In this document: piece after piece, positions 17,369 to 25,844 of the stretch
How the letters are laid out: every line of letters begins with the position of its first letter
Numbering within the stretch: the first letter of the stretch is position 1
Assembly (NCBI GenBank): GCA_030149525.1
Contig: JASBRJ010000131.1
Location: 1 to 44,614, forward strand
Origin: a bacterium
GTDB lineage: Bacteria; Vulcanimicrobiota; Xenobia; Xenobiales; JADMJV01
Length of the DNA: 44,614 nucleotides
Reading direction: 5' to 3'
The notes under the pieces: model-generated
Database searches by the model: none
What the model was told of the DNA's origin: nothing
The model's input: only the letters and a program-made list of their open reading frames with translations
Program-made: the position numbers and the translations under genes

Positions 17369-18475
17369 TTGACAGCTCAACTCCACAAAAGACGCATAGC
17401 AATCACTGGTGGCGGAACCGGGGGGCACTTGTATCCCGGACTCGCCGTAGCTGACGTGTTTCGTCAAATGGAGTGCGAACTTTTGTACCTTGGTTCTGCT
17501 CGAGGATTGGAAGCGGAAGTTGTTCCCAAGGAAGGTTATCCATTCTTGGCTGTCCCCTCTCGCGGTATTGCCGGTAGCCCTTTCAAAAAGCTGCTGGCGG
17601 TCGGTCAACTAGCGTTGGGCACCCTGAAAGCCCTCATGCGTTTGTCGGCCTGGAAACCCGACCTTGTTGTGGGAACCGGCGGTTTCGTTTGCGTTCCAGC
17701 GGTGGTCTCAGCGGCTGTGCTGGGCGTGCCGGTGGTGCTGCTCGAGCAGAACGCCGTCCCCGGTAAGGCGATAAAGGTCTTGAGCCGATTTTCGAAGGCA
17801 GTCTGTCTTTCGTTTGCCGATTCCAAGAAGTATTTTCCGGGGCGCCGCACGGAATGGACAGGAAATCCCTTGAGAAGTTCTATAAAGCTCAAGAGCAAGC
17901 AAGAAGCTCGCGAGATTCTAGGTCTTCATCCCGACCGTCCCACTCTTTTGGTGGCCGGTGCCAGTCAGGGGGCGAAATCTATCAATAAAGCGTTGGTCGA
18001 TGCTCTAGAAGTCTGGAAAGACAAGGAATGGAACATCGTGCATCTCACCGGCCGGAACCACCTGGCTCGTGTGCAGGCCAGGGTGGAGTCGGTGTTACCG
18101 AATGACAGCGCTCTCTGTTATCGCTCGTTTGGATTTCGCAAAGATATGGAAAACCTTTACTCAGCTGCCGATCTTGTGGTATCAAGAGCCGGTGCGACAA
18201 CTATCGCTGAACTGACTTGTCTGGGTCTCCCCGCGATTTTTGTTCCCTACCCGTTCGCGGGTGGGCATCAGAAAGAAAATGCTCGAGTAGTGGTCGACTC
18301 GGGTGGGGCAAGACATATACCGGACGAGCTGGTTGGGGAAAACTTGAGGGCCGAAGTGGAAACTCTTTTGGCAGACAACTCTTTACTTAAAGAGATGTCG
18401 AAAAGAAGCAGAGAAGCCGCTCGACCCGACGCCTCGGAACACGTCGTTAATGTGTGTTGCGAAGTGATGAAATAA
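17369..18475 (+). CDS. murG: Lipid II synthase MurG (GlcNAc transferase)
   Basis: The 368-aa GT28 glycosyltransferase has the N-terminal loop TGGGTGGHLYPGLAVAD near residue 13. It also has VVGTGGFVCVPAV, LLEQNAVPGKAIK, VAGASQGAKSIN and the C-terminal UDP-GlcNAc site VVSRAGATTIAEL followed by PFAGGHQKENARVV. It converts lipid I to lipid II at the inner face of the membrane. TTG 17369 is the only plausible start and lacks a strong ribosome site. murC follows after 12 nt. Confidence 0.95.
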   Translation: MTAQLHKRRIAITGGGTGGHLYPGLAVADVFRQMECELLYLGSARGLEAEVVPKEGYPFLAVPSRGIAGSPFKKLLAVGQLALGTLKALMRLSAWKPDLVVGTGGFVCVPAVVSAAVLGVPVVLLEQNAVPGKAIKVLSRFSKAVCLSFADSKKYFPGRRTEWTGNPLRSSIKLKSKQEAREILGLHPDRPTLLVAGASQGAKSINKALVDALEVWKDKEWNIVHLTGRNHLARVQARVESVLPNDSALCYRSFGFRKDMENLYSAADLVVSRAGATTIAELTCLGLPAIFVPYPFAGGHQKENARVVVDSGGARHIPDELVGENLRAEVETLLADNSLLKEMSKRSREAARPDASEHVVNVCCEVMK

Positions 18476-18487
18476 GAGGAGGGTACG

Positions 18488-19927
18488 ATGCGCCAAGGGC
18501 AGCACGTCCATTTTATTGGGATTGGTGGAATCGGAATGAGCGGTATCGCTCGGGTTCTACTAGAGATGGGTTGGAAGGTTTCCGGCTCCGATTTGAGATC
18601 GTCGTCGATCACCGGAGGACTGGAAGAAATGGGAGCCCGAATCTATGTCGGTCATCGGGCTGAAAATATAGCCGACGCAGAAGTTGTTGTACTTTCCTCT
18701 GCAATCCCCAACGAGAATCCTGAAGTCCAAGAGGCCCTTCGTAAGAACCTCAAGATCGTTCAGCGTTGCGAGATGCTCGCTTTCTTGATGCGCCAGAAGT
18801 TCGGCATCGCGGTAGCCGGGACCCACGGTAAGACCACCACCACTTCCATGGTGGCGAAGGTTCTTGAGACGGCGAAATTTCGACCCACTGTCATCATCGG
18901 TGGCGAAGTGAACGATATGGGCTCCAACGCTAAATTGGGTGGTGGGTATCATCTTGTGGCCGAAGCGGATGAGTCGGATGCCTCCTTTGTGCATCTCGAG
19001 CCTCAGATCGCGATCGTGACCAACATGGACTCGGATGTGAACCTTTCGGCCGAGCCGTTCAAAGATCTTGACTACGACGCCGAAGAAACCATGGTTCGAG
19101 TCAAGAGCATGTTCGAAACCTTCTCCAACAAACTCCCTGAGAATGGGCGACTGATCCTCTGTTGGGACCACGAACGGGTACGCGAGTTAGCAGGGAAGGT
19201 TGACCGACCGACCACCACTTACGGATTTCACCCTGATGCAGAGCTCACTGTGAAAGACCTCAAATTGGACGGGCTGAAGTGTCGCTGCGAAGTTGTTTAC
19301 CAAGGGGAGTCCTACGGTATTATGCAGCTTAACGTTCCAGGGCGTCATAATGTTGCCAACGCCCTGGCCGCCATCGCGGTCGGAATTGAACTTGGCATTC
19401 CGGCCGCCACCGTCCTTGCCGCTCTAGCTAAGTACGAAGGTGTGCAACGACGTTTTCAGATATTGGGCCAAACCGGCGGGGTCACTGTTGTGGACGACTA
19501 CGCTCACAACCCGCAGAAGGTTGCGGCCGCTCTCCACGCCGCTAAGGTTGCCGCTGAAAAAACACGAGGCCGCGTTGTGGCCGTTTTCCAGCCCCACAGG
19601 TATACTCGAACAAAGTTTCTCTTTGAAGAGTTCACCCAGAGTTTCGGGGAGAGCGATATTCTCTTGGTGACCGACATCTACTCGGCTGGTGAACCTCCCA
19701 TCCTTGGGTTGAGAGTGGAGAATCTCGTTGAGGAGATTTCTAAGAAAGCTCCTCACGTACAGATTCATCATACTCCCAAAGAACCTGATGTGATGAGAAC
19801 TCTCTCTTCCGTCTGTCAAGAAGGCGATCTGGTCATCACACTCGGTGCGGGAGATGTAGGAAGGTGGGGCAGCCGTTTTTTGCTCCACGGTCAAAATGAT
19901 CATCTGGCTTCAGGGGCCGTGATTTAG
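18488..19927 (+). CDS. murC: UDP-N-acetylmuramate : L-alanine ligase MurC
   Basis: The 479-aa Mur ligase begins with the NAD-fold-like HFIGIGGIGMSGIARVL. The P-loop is AVAGTHGKTTTTSM, and EADESDASFVHL, NVPGRHNVANALAAIA, VDDYAHNPQKV and FQPHRYTRT follow. It adds the first amino acid to UDP-MurNAc. ATG 18488 is preceded by the strong Shine-Dalgarno sequence AGAGGAGGG. murB, often fused or adjacent, is not in this window. Confidence 0.96.
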   Translation: MRQGQHVHFIGIGGIGMSGIARVLLEMGWKVSGSDLRSSSITGGLEEMGARIYVGHRAENIADAEVVVLSSAIPNENPEVQEALRKNLKIVQRCEMLAFLMRQKFGIAVAGTHGKTTTTSMVAKVLETAKFRPTVIIGGEVNDMGSNAKLGGGYHLVAEADESDASFVHLEPQIAIVTNMDSDVNLSAEPFKDLDYDAEETMVRVKSMFETFSNKLPENGRLILCWDHERVRELAGKVDRPTTTYGFHPDAELTVKDLKLDGLKCRCEVVYQGESYGIMQLNVPGRHNVANALAAIAVGIELGIPAATVLAALAKYEGVQRRFQILGQTGGVTVVDDYAHNPQKVAAALHAAKVAAEKTRGRVVAVFQPHRYTRTKFLFEEFTQSFGESDILLVTDIYSAGEPPILGLRVENLVEEISKKAPHVQIHHTPKEPDVMRTLSSVCQEGDLVITLGAGDVGRWGSRFLLHGQNDHLASGAVI

Positions 19928-19948
19928 CTGGCTCAAAAATAAGCCGTT

Positions 19949-19977
19949 AAAAAGAGACCTTCCGAGGTCTCTTTTTT
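19949..19977 (+). terminator. Rho-independent terminator after murC
   Basis: AAAAAGAGACCT (19949-19960) and its complement (19965-19976) form a 12-bp stem closed by the stable TCCG loop and ending in a T run. It lies between murC and ftsQ, so ftsQ needs its own promoter or readthrough. Confidence 0.92.
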
Positions 19978-20008
19978 GCTTTTCGAGGGAGGTGAAAAAA
20001 GAGAAAAA

Positions 20009-20884
20009 ATGAATAACTTTCAAAACAATATTGAGAGAAATCACTTGTACGCGAGAAAAGTCGCCCAAATAGCCGATTCCAGAAGACATCTCCGACGCGA
20101 TTGCGGTTCTTTGACCTATCGAAGGCCCAAGAAGAAAGCTCGAAAAGCTCATTCTGCCAGAGAGCGCACGTTCTCGCGGAAGCGGCCTCTATTTATGATG
20201 CTGCTCTTCTTCGTTTCTCAATATTTCTTCTTGCAGTCTCCTTTGTTTCAATTCAGAGAGATTAAGATCGAGGGCAACAATCATCTCGAAAGCGCCGTTT
20301 TTGAGGAAAAACTCTCCCTTTCTCCATCCTTCTCTTATTGGAATCTCTCACCCGAGTCGCTGGAGGAAAGTTTGACCTCTCTGCATCGACTGGAAGATGC
20401 TTCGGTCAGCGTGGATTTCCCCGGACAGGTGAACGTGAAGGTCTCGGAGCGAAAACCTTCCTTCTTTGTGGCTTACCGCAGAGACCAGAAGCACTGGTTT
20501 TCCGTCGACGAAACGGGCGTTGTCCTGGAGGGGCAGCAGCCAAAGTCCGGGCTCAAGTTTCTCCTTCCTCATCCGATCAAAGGTGGTACGAAGGTCCGAC
20601 CTAAGGACATGCAGGTCGTGCGTTTCTTTGAAGATCATGTGGACGGCCCGCTCGGTAAGCAGATTCGCGCCATCAACATCAGCAACACTCGTCAGGTATC
20701 GCTCAAGGTCCTCATTCATAAGCGACCGGTCTGGGTCCGCCTCGGCAGACCGGAGCGACTGGAGTACAAGCTTTTCCTGCTGAGTGAGCTTCTCGGCCAA
20801 CTGGCTAAGGAGAAAGTCGAGATCAAATCCATTGATCTTCGCTACTCCGCACCGGTCGTAAAAATGATGCCTCCCAAATCTTGA
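20009..20884 (+). CDS. ftsQ: FtsQ/DivIB-type cell division protein
   Basis: From ATG 20009 the protein has 291 aa: a long basic cytoplasmic N-terminus (about 58 residues with RRPKKKARKAHS) and one membrane helix near 60-79. A POTRA domain then begins FQFREIKIEGNNHLESAVFEEKL, followed by VSVDFPGQVNVKVSERKPSFF and a beta domain. FtsQ/DivIB links FtsL/FtsB to the division machinery. GGGAGG lies about 15 nt upstream. It follows murC as in many dcw clusters, but ftsA and ftsZ do not follow. Confidence 0.88.
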   Translation: MNNFQNNIERNHLYARKVAQIADSRRHLRRDCGSLTYRRPKKKARKAHSARERTFSRKRPLFMMLLFFVSQYFFLQSPLFQFREIKIEGNNHLESAVFEEKLSLSPSFSYWNLSPESLEESLTSLHRLEDASVSVDFPGQVNVKVSERKPSFFVAYRRDQKHWFSVDETGVVLEGQQPKSGLKFLLPHPIKGGTKVRPKDMQVVRFFEDHVDGPLGKQIRAINISNTRQVSLKVLIHKRPVWVRLGRPERLEYKLFLLSELLGQLAKEKVEIKSIDLRYSAPVVKMMPPKS

Positions 20885-21024
20885 TGCATCGAACTTGAAC
20901 AGGAACGTGCAAGAAATTCCCTAAACGACTTATGGCGGTGTCTTGTGGCCAGGGCACCGCGTGTGCTAAACTCAAGGCCGCCGGGGCGGAGAGACAGCGA
21001 AGTCCAGCACCGGCCTGAAGGGAA

Positions 21025-21840
21025 ATGAACTTGGAGTTCACCTCGATTGAGGTTGAAGACGCGCCTGTAATGCGGCGGGGAGACGGTGCCCGGAGCTGGC
21101 AAATTCCCGTGGCCCTGGCTGCCGTTGTTCTGGGAATGGCCATTTCTCTTCAGTTTCGTGCCCAGGCTAAAGCGCCGTCTCCAAACTCTTCCCAGCGTCC
21201 TGACCTTCTCGCTCAGCTGAAAACGATTGAAACTGAGCGCAATCGACTCTCTTCTGAACTTGCCGAAACGCGAGAGAGGATGGCGGAGATAGAAAAGGCT
21301 TTGGGTCAGGGTAAGTCCCTAAATCAAGAGTTATTGTCACAGTTCGATGGAGCCCGGCTCCAGGCCGGTCTTACCACTTTGAAAGGTCCCGGGATCGTGG
21401 TTCGCCTGTCGGATTCGGTTCGCCAACCGGGCCCTGACGAGGTTCCCTACGATTTTATTGTCCACGACATCGATCTTTCTGCACTGGTGAACGAACTGTG
21501 GGCCAGTGGCGCCGAAGCGGTGGAGATCAACGGCCAAAGAATTGTGGCACGGAGTTCGATCCGATGTGTGGGCCCCACGGTGTTGGTGAACACCAATCGA
21601 ATCGCCTCTCCTTTCATTGTGAAGGCGATCGGAGATGTGGACCACCTTGAGGGTGGCCTGAAGATGCCCGGCGGCTATCTGGACTCCATGAGCCGACTCA
21701 CCTCGAACGGAGGCGAAGTGGTGATCTCCAGAATGCGAGAGCTTCAAATAGGGGCTTACCAGGGAAGTCTGATCTATCGTTACGCCGTCCCGGTGACACC
21801 TGACAGCGAGACAGAAGTTGGAAAGGCTGGAGAGCAGTAA
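21025..21840 (+). CDS. DUF881 family membrane-anchored protein
   Basis: This 271-aa protein has an N-terminal membrane helix (near 28-47, PVALAAVVLGMAISLQF) and a coiled coil (near 62-105). A conserved domain follows with GPGIVVRLSD, LVNELWASGAEAVEINGQRI and FIVKAIGDVDHLEGGLKMPGG. This matches the DUF881 (YlxW/YlxX-like) family, found beside ftsQ in Firmicutes and Actinobacteria and thought to act in division. ATG 21025 follows AAGGGA. The small basic protein gene begins 2 nt after the stop, the normal pairing. Confidence 0.88.
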   Translation: MNLEFTSIEVEDAPVMRRGDGARSWQIPVALAAVVLGMAISLQFRAQAKAPSPNSSQRPDLLAQLKTIETERNRLSSELAETRERMAEIEKALGQGKSLNQELLSQFDGARLQAGLTTLKGPGIVVRLSDSVRQPGPDEVPYDFIVHDIDLSALVNELWASGAEAVEINGQRIVARSSIRCVGPTVLVNTNRIASPFIVKAIGDVDHLEGGLKMPGGYLDSMSRLTSNGGEVVISRMRELQIGAYQGSLIYRYAVPVTPDSETEVGKAGEQ

Positions 21841-21842
21841 TT

Positions 21843-22196
21843 ATGTGGGTTGTAGTCGGTGCTCTTGTGGGAGTCATCATCGGAATGTGGCTTCCTTATC
21901 AGATTCCCGTGTCGCTCTCCCGCTATATCTCAGTAGGAATTCTGGCCGGGCTGGATTCCGTTATCGGCGGAACTCGGGCGGGCCTGGAAACCCGTTTTGA
22001 TTATCTTGTGTTCGCCAGCGGATTTGTAGTCAACACGATTCTTGCCGTTTTGGTGACCTATATCGGGGTTGTTCTCGGGGCCGACCTCTACTTGGCTGCC
22101 GTTGTGACCTTCGGTCTACGCATATTCGCTAACCTTGGCGCAGTCCGCCGACATCTGCTACGCCGCCCCTCGGCTCACCCGCCCACGTTGTCCTGA
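21843..22196 (+). CDS. sbp: Small basic protein, DUF1290 family
   Basis: The 117-aa membrane protein has three hydrophobic segments and the family text: YISVGILAGLDSVIGGTRAG, FASGFVVNTILA, then ADLYLAAVVTFGLRIFANL and a basic end RRHLLRR. DUF1290 proteins (B. subtilis Sbp) sit between DUF881 genes and ftsA/ftsZ; their role is not settled. Here ftsZ is absent and the gene overlaps the convergent peptidase gene by 22 nt. Confidence 0.9.
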   Translation: MWVVVGALVGVIIGMWLPYQIPVSLSRYISVGILAGLDSVIGGTRAGLETRFDYLVFASGFVVNTILAVLVTYIGVVLGADLYLAAVVTFGLRIFANLGAVRRHLLRRPSAHPPTLS

Positions 22197-22795
22197 AGGC
22201 TCATGTCTTTGAGCCATTGCAACGTCTTCTGGCGCCCGTGTTCCATCTCGTAGCTCACGATTGTGTTTACGGCCTTGCCGAAGGTGAAGTGTTTCATTTG
22301 CAAAAGTTTGGCGGCCTCTTTGGGCTGGTCATTTTTCAGGAAGTGATATTCAACCCAGCGAGCCATGCCTTCTCGTAGGGCACGATTGTTGCCAAGCAGT
22401 TGGTTCTCCGTTTGGAAAGCGTGGACGAGTTCGTGACCGAGAATGGCTCGAAAGATGGGGGTGGGGAGATTGGGTCTGACCGTCACTTGGTGGCTTTTTT
22501 CCGAGCCCATCTTGTTGACCTGGTACCGGCCCAGGTTCCCTTCGCTATGATAGAAGCCGGCTTTCCATCCTGCCGGAGGCGGGGCTTTCACTTCCAGGAG
22601 CACCGGCCAGCGTGTTTTGATAGAGAACTCGTTCCATAGAAATTTCTTGACATCGTCGAGCTGGAGCTTCCCCTCTAGTTCCGTGTTCACCGTTCTCACC
22701 CCATCGAAGGGCACCATCAATCGGAAGTCCGACTGACCAGTCAATTGAAACTCGATGAAGCGGCCGACGCTGGACAGAATGTCTACGATCATCAT
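22175..22795 (-). CDS. Peptidase MA-like zinc metallopeptidase
   Basis: About 206 aa starting MMIVDILSSVGRFIEFQLTG. It has the zinc motif HELVHAFQTE and, 15-20 residues later, LREGMARWVEYH, where Glu is the likely third ligand. This gluzincin pattern fits the peptidase MA superfamily. No signal peptide is visible. TATACT at about 22,812-22,817 (minus strand) lies so close to ATG 22795 that the leader would be very short. The reading frame stays open upstream through the tRNA, but that extension is not real protein. Confidence 0.7.
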   Translation of the reverse strand: MMIVDILSSVGRFIEFQLTGQSDFRLMVPFDGVRTVNTELEGKLQLDDVKKFLWNEFSIKTRWPVLLEVKAPPPAGWKAGFYHSEGNLGRYQVNKMGSEKSHQVTVRPNLPTPIFRAILGHELVHAFQTENQLLGNNRALREGMARWVEYHFLKNDQPKEAAKLLQMKHFTFGKAVNTIVSYEMEHGRQKTLQWLKDMSLQDNVGG

Positions 22796-22882
22796 AGGTA
22801 TTACAGTATACCCGAAATTCCACCGTAATACGTCTAAAGGTGTGGTCTGGGAAATCGTTAGAAAAAAAAATCGGTCATGGGG

Positions 22883-22911
22883 TTGACAGGCTGAAGCTGG
22901 CGTCGTATATT
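22883..22911 (+). promoter_or_regulatory. Promoter of the initiator tRNA gene
   Basis: TTGACA (22883-22888) and TATATT (22906-22911) are spaced by 17 bp, placing the transcription start a few bases before the tRNA at 22923. Confidence 0.85.
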
Positions 22912-22922
22912 GTCCCTGCCGG

Positions 22923-23003
<81 letters not shown>

Positions 23004-23005
<2 letters not shown>

Positions 23006-23028
23006 ACCCTGAGGAATCAGGGTTTTTT
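23004..23028 (+). terminator. Terminator after tRNA-fMet (element-borne)
   Basis: AAACCCTGA (23004-23012) pairs with TCAGGGTTT (23017-23025) around GGAA, followed by T to 23028. It lies immediately inside attL, so the element supplies a new terminator for the tRNA. The host's original is the one at 41223. Confidence 0.9.
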
Positions 23029-23091
23029 CATTTCTCGGGGCTTCTTTTAAAAAGCTCCGAGGGAGTGTAAGGGAGCTGTTTGGAGTGGTAA

Positions 23092-23113
23092 AACAGCCAC
23101 CAAAACAGCCACC
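23092..23113 (+). promoter_or_regulatory. Putative integrase arm sites near attL
   Basis: AACAGCCACC occurs at 23092-23101 and 23104-23113, a 12-bp spacing. The same pair with the same spacing and orientation occurs at 41099-41120 near the other end. Paired short repeats inside both att sites are typical arm-type binding sites of tyrosine integrases. The rest of 23029-23271 contains hairpins (23230-23268) but no gene. Confidence 0.55.
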
Positions 23114-23271
23114 AGGGCGGCGGTTCTCTCGAGAACGGTCACCCACACAAGCCCCGCTCCCGGTGGTGATGACACCAGGAACGGGGAGGCGTAGGTTGGA
23201 AACTCTATTCAACTGAGAAAGAACGTCGTAAGCGTCGGGTCGCCATCGTGAAATTGGGCCCGGCGCTTCTT

Positions 23272-24186
23272 TTATGGATAGCTTCTAGAAGGCTGTGAAT
23301 CAAACTCGTCGCTATCTTGCGGGTTGAGGTGTCGCGACCACCTCTCCTTCCAAATGCCCGAGAGGTCAATAAACTCATCGCAGGTTGCCTTCAATTCCGT
23401 GGACAGTCCGCCGGCAGCGGAGTCGAAGAAGGCTAGAATCACAATTTTCCCCAGCCGCTGAACCTCTTCTATCAGAGGCAAATAGTCTCGGTCGCCTGCG
23501 ATAAGTAGAGCCACGTCGTAGTTGTTCTGAAAAGCGTGGGAGAGGAAATCTTTTGATAAGGTTATGTCGACTTGTTTCCGCTTCTTCTCTTTCTTTTTTT
23601 TATGAAAGACGTTCGGATGAAATCCCAACCCGCCGAGCCAGCCGACGGCTTCGTCCACATCCACCGAGCTACCACTCGCGCAACTGTAGTAGTGAGCTCG
23701 AATTGCCGCAGGTTGTACGGCAAATCGAAATGGAATGTCAGTCAAGAAGCGACGGGGGTCCAGACTAGGTAGCCACATAAGCTCCTGTCCTGGCCAGTTT
23801 AGTTCAGTCTTCTCCTCGGGCAGCTCGATGCCGCTTGACTCAAGGACTTTCCGTCCTTGAATTGCTAGATTCTCCCCGTCGATAAAGGCCATCCATCTTC
23901 GAGCCGCAGCACTGAGTTGGACTTCAAGGCCTTCTCTTCTCTCCAACTCAAAATGGAGGTTGTACATCATAGAGGACACTCTTTCAGAAATGTCAGTCAA
24001 GCGAGCGTCGACCAGCTGGCTGACCTCTTCCATACGTTCAGCCTGTTCTCTGCGGGCGATTTCTTCGCGAACAAAGCTCATCCCAATGGAGCCAACATTT
24101 TTAGAGTTTTCGGTGTAGTATTGTTCGAGCTCTTCCATCGACATCGATTTTAGCTTTTGGTAGTTCTTAAATCTCTCTAAACTCAT
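23272..24186 (-). CDS. NYN-domain (LabA/DUF88, PIN-like) predicted ribonuclease
   Basis: The 304-aa protein starts MSLERFKNYQKLKSMSMEEL behind GGGAGA. A helical N-terminal third (to about residue 95) precedes a NYN domain: FIDGENLAIQG with Asp103 and Asn106, KRKQVDITLSKDFLSHAF and VALLIAGDRDYLPLIEEVQRLGK. These acidic positions form the metal site of NYN/PIN nucleases. NYN proteins usually cut RNA. It is the outermost gene at the attL end, a usual place for accessory or defence cargo. The last 35 residues are hydrophilic. Target unknown. Confidence 0.82.
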   Translation of the reverse strand: MSLERFKNYQKLKSMSMEELEQYYTENSKNVGSIGMSFVREEIARREQAERMEEVSQLVDARLTDISERVSSMMYNLHFELERREGLEVQLSAAARRWMAFIDGENLAIQGRKVLESSGIELPEEKTELNWPGQELMWLPSLDPRRFLTDIPFRFAVQPAAIRAHYYSCASGSSVDVDEAVGWLGGLGFHPNVFHKKKKEKKRKQVDITLSKDFLSHAFQNNYDVALLIAGDRDYLPLIEEVQRLGKIVILAFFDSAAGGLSTELKATCDEFIDLSGIWKERWSRHLNPQDSDEFDSQPSRSYP

Positions 24187-24254
24187 CGCTCTCCCTTGCC
24201 TCTCGCGCCAAAAGGCCGCAGCCACGGTTTCTTTGTGGCTGCGGCTCGGATTTC

Positions 24255-24563
24255 TCAGGATCTGGCCGAAGCCTCCCAGCCACTGACGCCGGTTCTCTGC
24301 GCCCAGTCCTCCAGGACCTCCAGCCTAACCTCCCAGCGACCGTTTTTCTTGCGCCGTCCGCCCAGGCCATCGCCCCTGTTTTTATCGAGCAGAGGGCGCG
24401 GGTCGTTTTCGTAGGCTCGGAGCGCCTTCTCGACCTTTTTGCGCCAGTTGTAGATCTGAGCTTTGCAGCGGGGCTCATACCGGTCAAAGAGCAGGTGCTT
24501 GGCGGCCTCGCTTGTGCTCATCCAATACTCAGGGGTTTGTTGTTTTCTTGGTCTTATATTCAC
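24255..24563 (-). CDS. Small basic protein, possible DNA-binding phage protein
   Basis: GTG 24563 overlaps the upstream stop by 4 nt (GTGA) and follows CGGAGAA, giving 102 aa beginning with Asn-Ile-Arg-Pro-Arg-Lys. The segment MSTSEAAKHLLFDRYEPRCK reads like a helix-turn-helix of the MerR/terminase-small-subunit kind, but no family match is certain. The protein is rich in Arg and Lys. The longer frame to 24770 overlaps the neighbour fully and is rejected. Confidence 0.55.
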   Translation of the reverse strand: MNIRPRKQQTPEYWMSTSEAAKHLLFDRYEPRCKAQIYNWRKKVEKALRAYENDPRPLLDKNRGDGLGGRRKKNGRWEVRLEVLEDWAQRTGVSGWEASARS

Positions 24564-24940
24564 ATCGATTCTCCGTTCGGGTTGGAAAGGTATTCTGCTA
24601 TAGGCGCCCAGTCCTGATCCTGCCCTTGGTGCCGGCGACACACCACCGAACCCTTCACGGCCGAACTCAGGCACGGCTTCCCGTCCCCATTGAATCCTCG
24701 ACATCGTCGATAAGGGACCCTTCCACGTCGCCGAGCTGGGTGGTGGTGGCCGCCACCACCCCTGAGCCACTGAGAGAGCAGTTCGGTTCCATTCTTAAGG
24801 GTGATAAGGTTGAGCGTTGCCAATGGGTAAAGGGCCTCGTCGGCAATTTCGGCAATTTCTAGAGCAGCTTTCAGTTTAGCCGCCTTGTCTTCCAACTCCC
24901 GAAGGTATCCGATGAGCTTGATTCGCTCGACACTACTCAT
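24560..24940 (-). CDS. Cys-rich small phage protein with C-terminal zinc-binding-like motif
   Basis: The 126-aa product starts MSSVERIKLIGYLRELEDKA, with an N-terminal coiled coil. It ends in a Cys/His cluster: CRGFNGDGKPC, then VVCRRHQG. The pattern C-x(n)-GKPC-x(n)-CRxH resembles a short motif common in phage packaging-associated and unknown proteins (GxxCxxPAVxGxxxCRxHGG). The ATG overlaps the stop of the upstream gene by 8 nt. A zinc site is inferred, not shown. Confidence 0.6.
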   Translation of the reverse strand: MSSVERIKLIGYLRELEDKAAKLKAALEIAEIADEALYPLATLNLITLKNGTELLSQWLRGGGGHHHPARRRGRVPYRRCRGFNGDGKPCLSSAVKGSVVCRRHQGQDQDWAPIAEYLSNPNGESM

Positions 24941-25844
24941 GGCCACCACCACCGCTCTTAAGCAAGGTTGAGTAGTGGTCCCATTCCTTAACCAGGGCTG
25001 CGAGCTCATCGAACAAGATGCGGTGGAAGCCGAAGTAGAGGTTCATGTTACGGGTAGCCATTGCGCTCCCGGACGTGTCGACCAAAACGAATTTCTGAAA
25101 GACCTCCCTGATCGCGTTTTCGATTAGCTTCAGGCGCAGTTTCGGATTTTTCTGCGATTGAAAAAAACTGTGCTCCATATCAAGGTCCCCGAAATGAGGG
25201 AGCTGTATCTCAGAGAACCTTTCTCCCTCTGTCCTCTGGGCCTCAGAACGGGCGCCTTCCCAGGAATTACTGACCTTCTGCGGATCGTCGAAAATCAGGT
25301 TCTCCGGAGGCTCCTTGTCATTGATGACCGCTCGAGCAGCCTGCACGGCTTCCGGCTCTTCACGTCGCCGAGGTTTTTTGAATCGATCCCACCGCTCAAG
25401 CAGCTTCTGAATGTGGCGCCGGCAACACATTCGCAGCTCAGCCTCGAGCAGCTTGTTAGGAGTTGAGGGAAAGTCGTCGAGGAGGCTGAGGACATGAGCG
25501 ATTCCCTGAAGGATGCTTGACTCTCGGAACAAGGGGTTTTCGACCAGTCCAGCCTTGTCAGAATCGAATTGCGGACCGTTGAGGAGCCGGTATTCGAAGC
25601 GGGGGAGTTGAGCCGGAAGTCGGCTGTCATTTTCCGCTGCGGGTTGTGACTGCCGGCTCCTCCGATAGTTCGGTTTTTCACCTCTGAGGAGACATTCTGC
25701 CGCTTGGATCAGGTCGGCGGCCAGGTCGTCGGGGAGTTCGGACGGCGGGAATTTCTGTTGCCTTTCGGCGCCAGGGATGTGATGATTCTCAGACAACGAA
25801 GTATCTGAGGGGCGGTCATGATGATTTCTTAGCGGGAATGGCAT
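24933..25844 (-). CDS. Hypothetical element protein, 303 aa
   Basis: A soluble, charged, mostly helical protein with a low-complexity N-terminus and several Pro-rich patches. The segment NPKLRLKLIENAIREVFQKFV precedes a C-terminal helix NLYFGFHRILFDELAALVKEWD. No recognised family. It is the first gene of the leftmost transcription unit (24933-23272) and starts at ATG 25844 behind GAGAGG. Its ~380-bp leader carries the same box as the tape measure unit, suggesting joint control with late functions. Confidence 0.7.
   Translation of the reverse strand: MPFPLRNHHDRPSDTSLSENHHIPGAERQQKFPPSELPDDLAADLIQAAECLLRGEKPNYRRSRQSQPAAENDSRLPAQLPRFEYRLLNGPQFDSDKAGLVENPLFRESSILQGIAHVLSLLDDFPSTPNKLLEAELRMCCRRHIQKLLERWDRFKKPRRREEPEAVQAARAVINDKEPPENLIFDDPQKVSNSWEGARSEAQRTEGERFSEIQLPHFGDLDMEHSFFQSQKNPKLRLKLIENAIREVFQKFVLVDTSGSAMATRNMNLYFGFHRILFDELAALVKEWDHYSTLLKSGGGGHE

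Noticed and set aside
24564-24770. N-terminal extension of the 102-aa element protein
   Set aside because: It overlaps the upstream gene entirely and has low-complexity text. GTG 24563 with GGAG and a 4-nt overlap is better.
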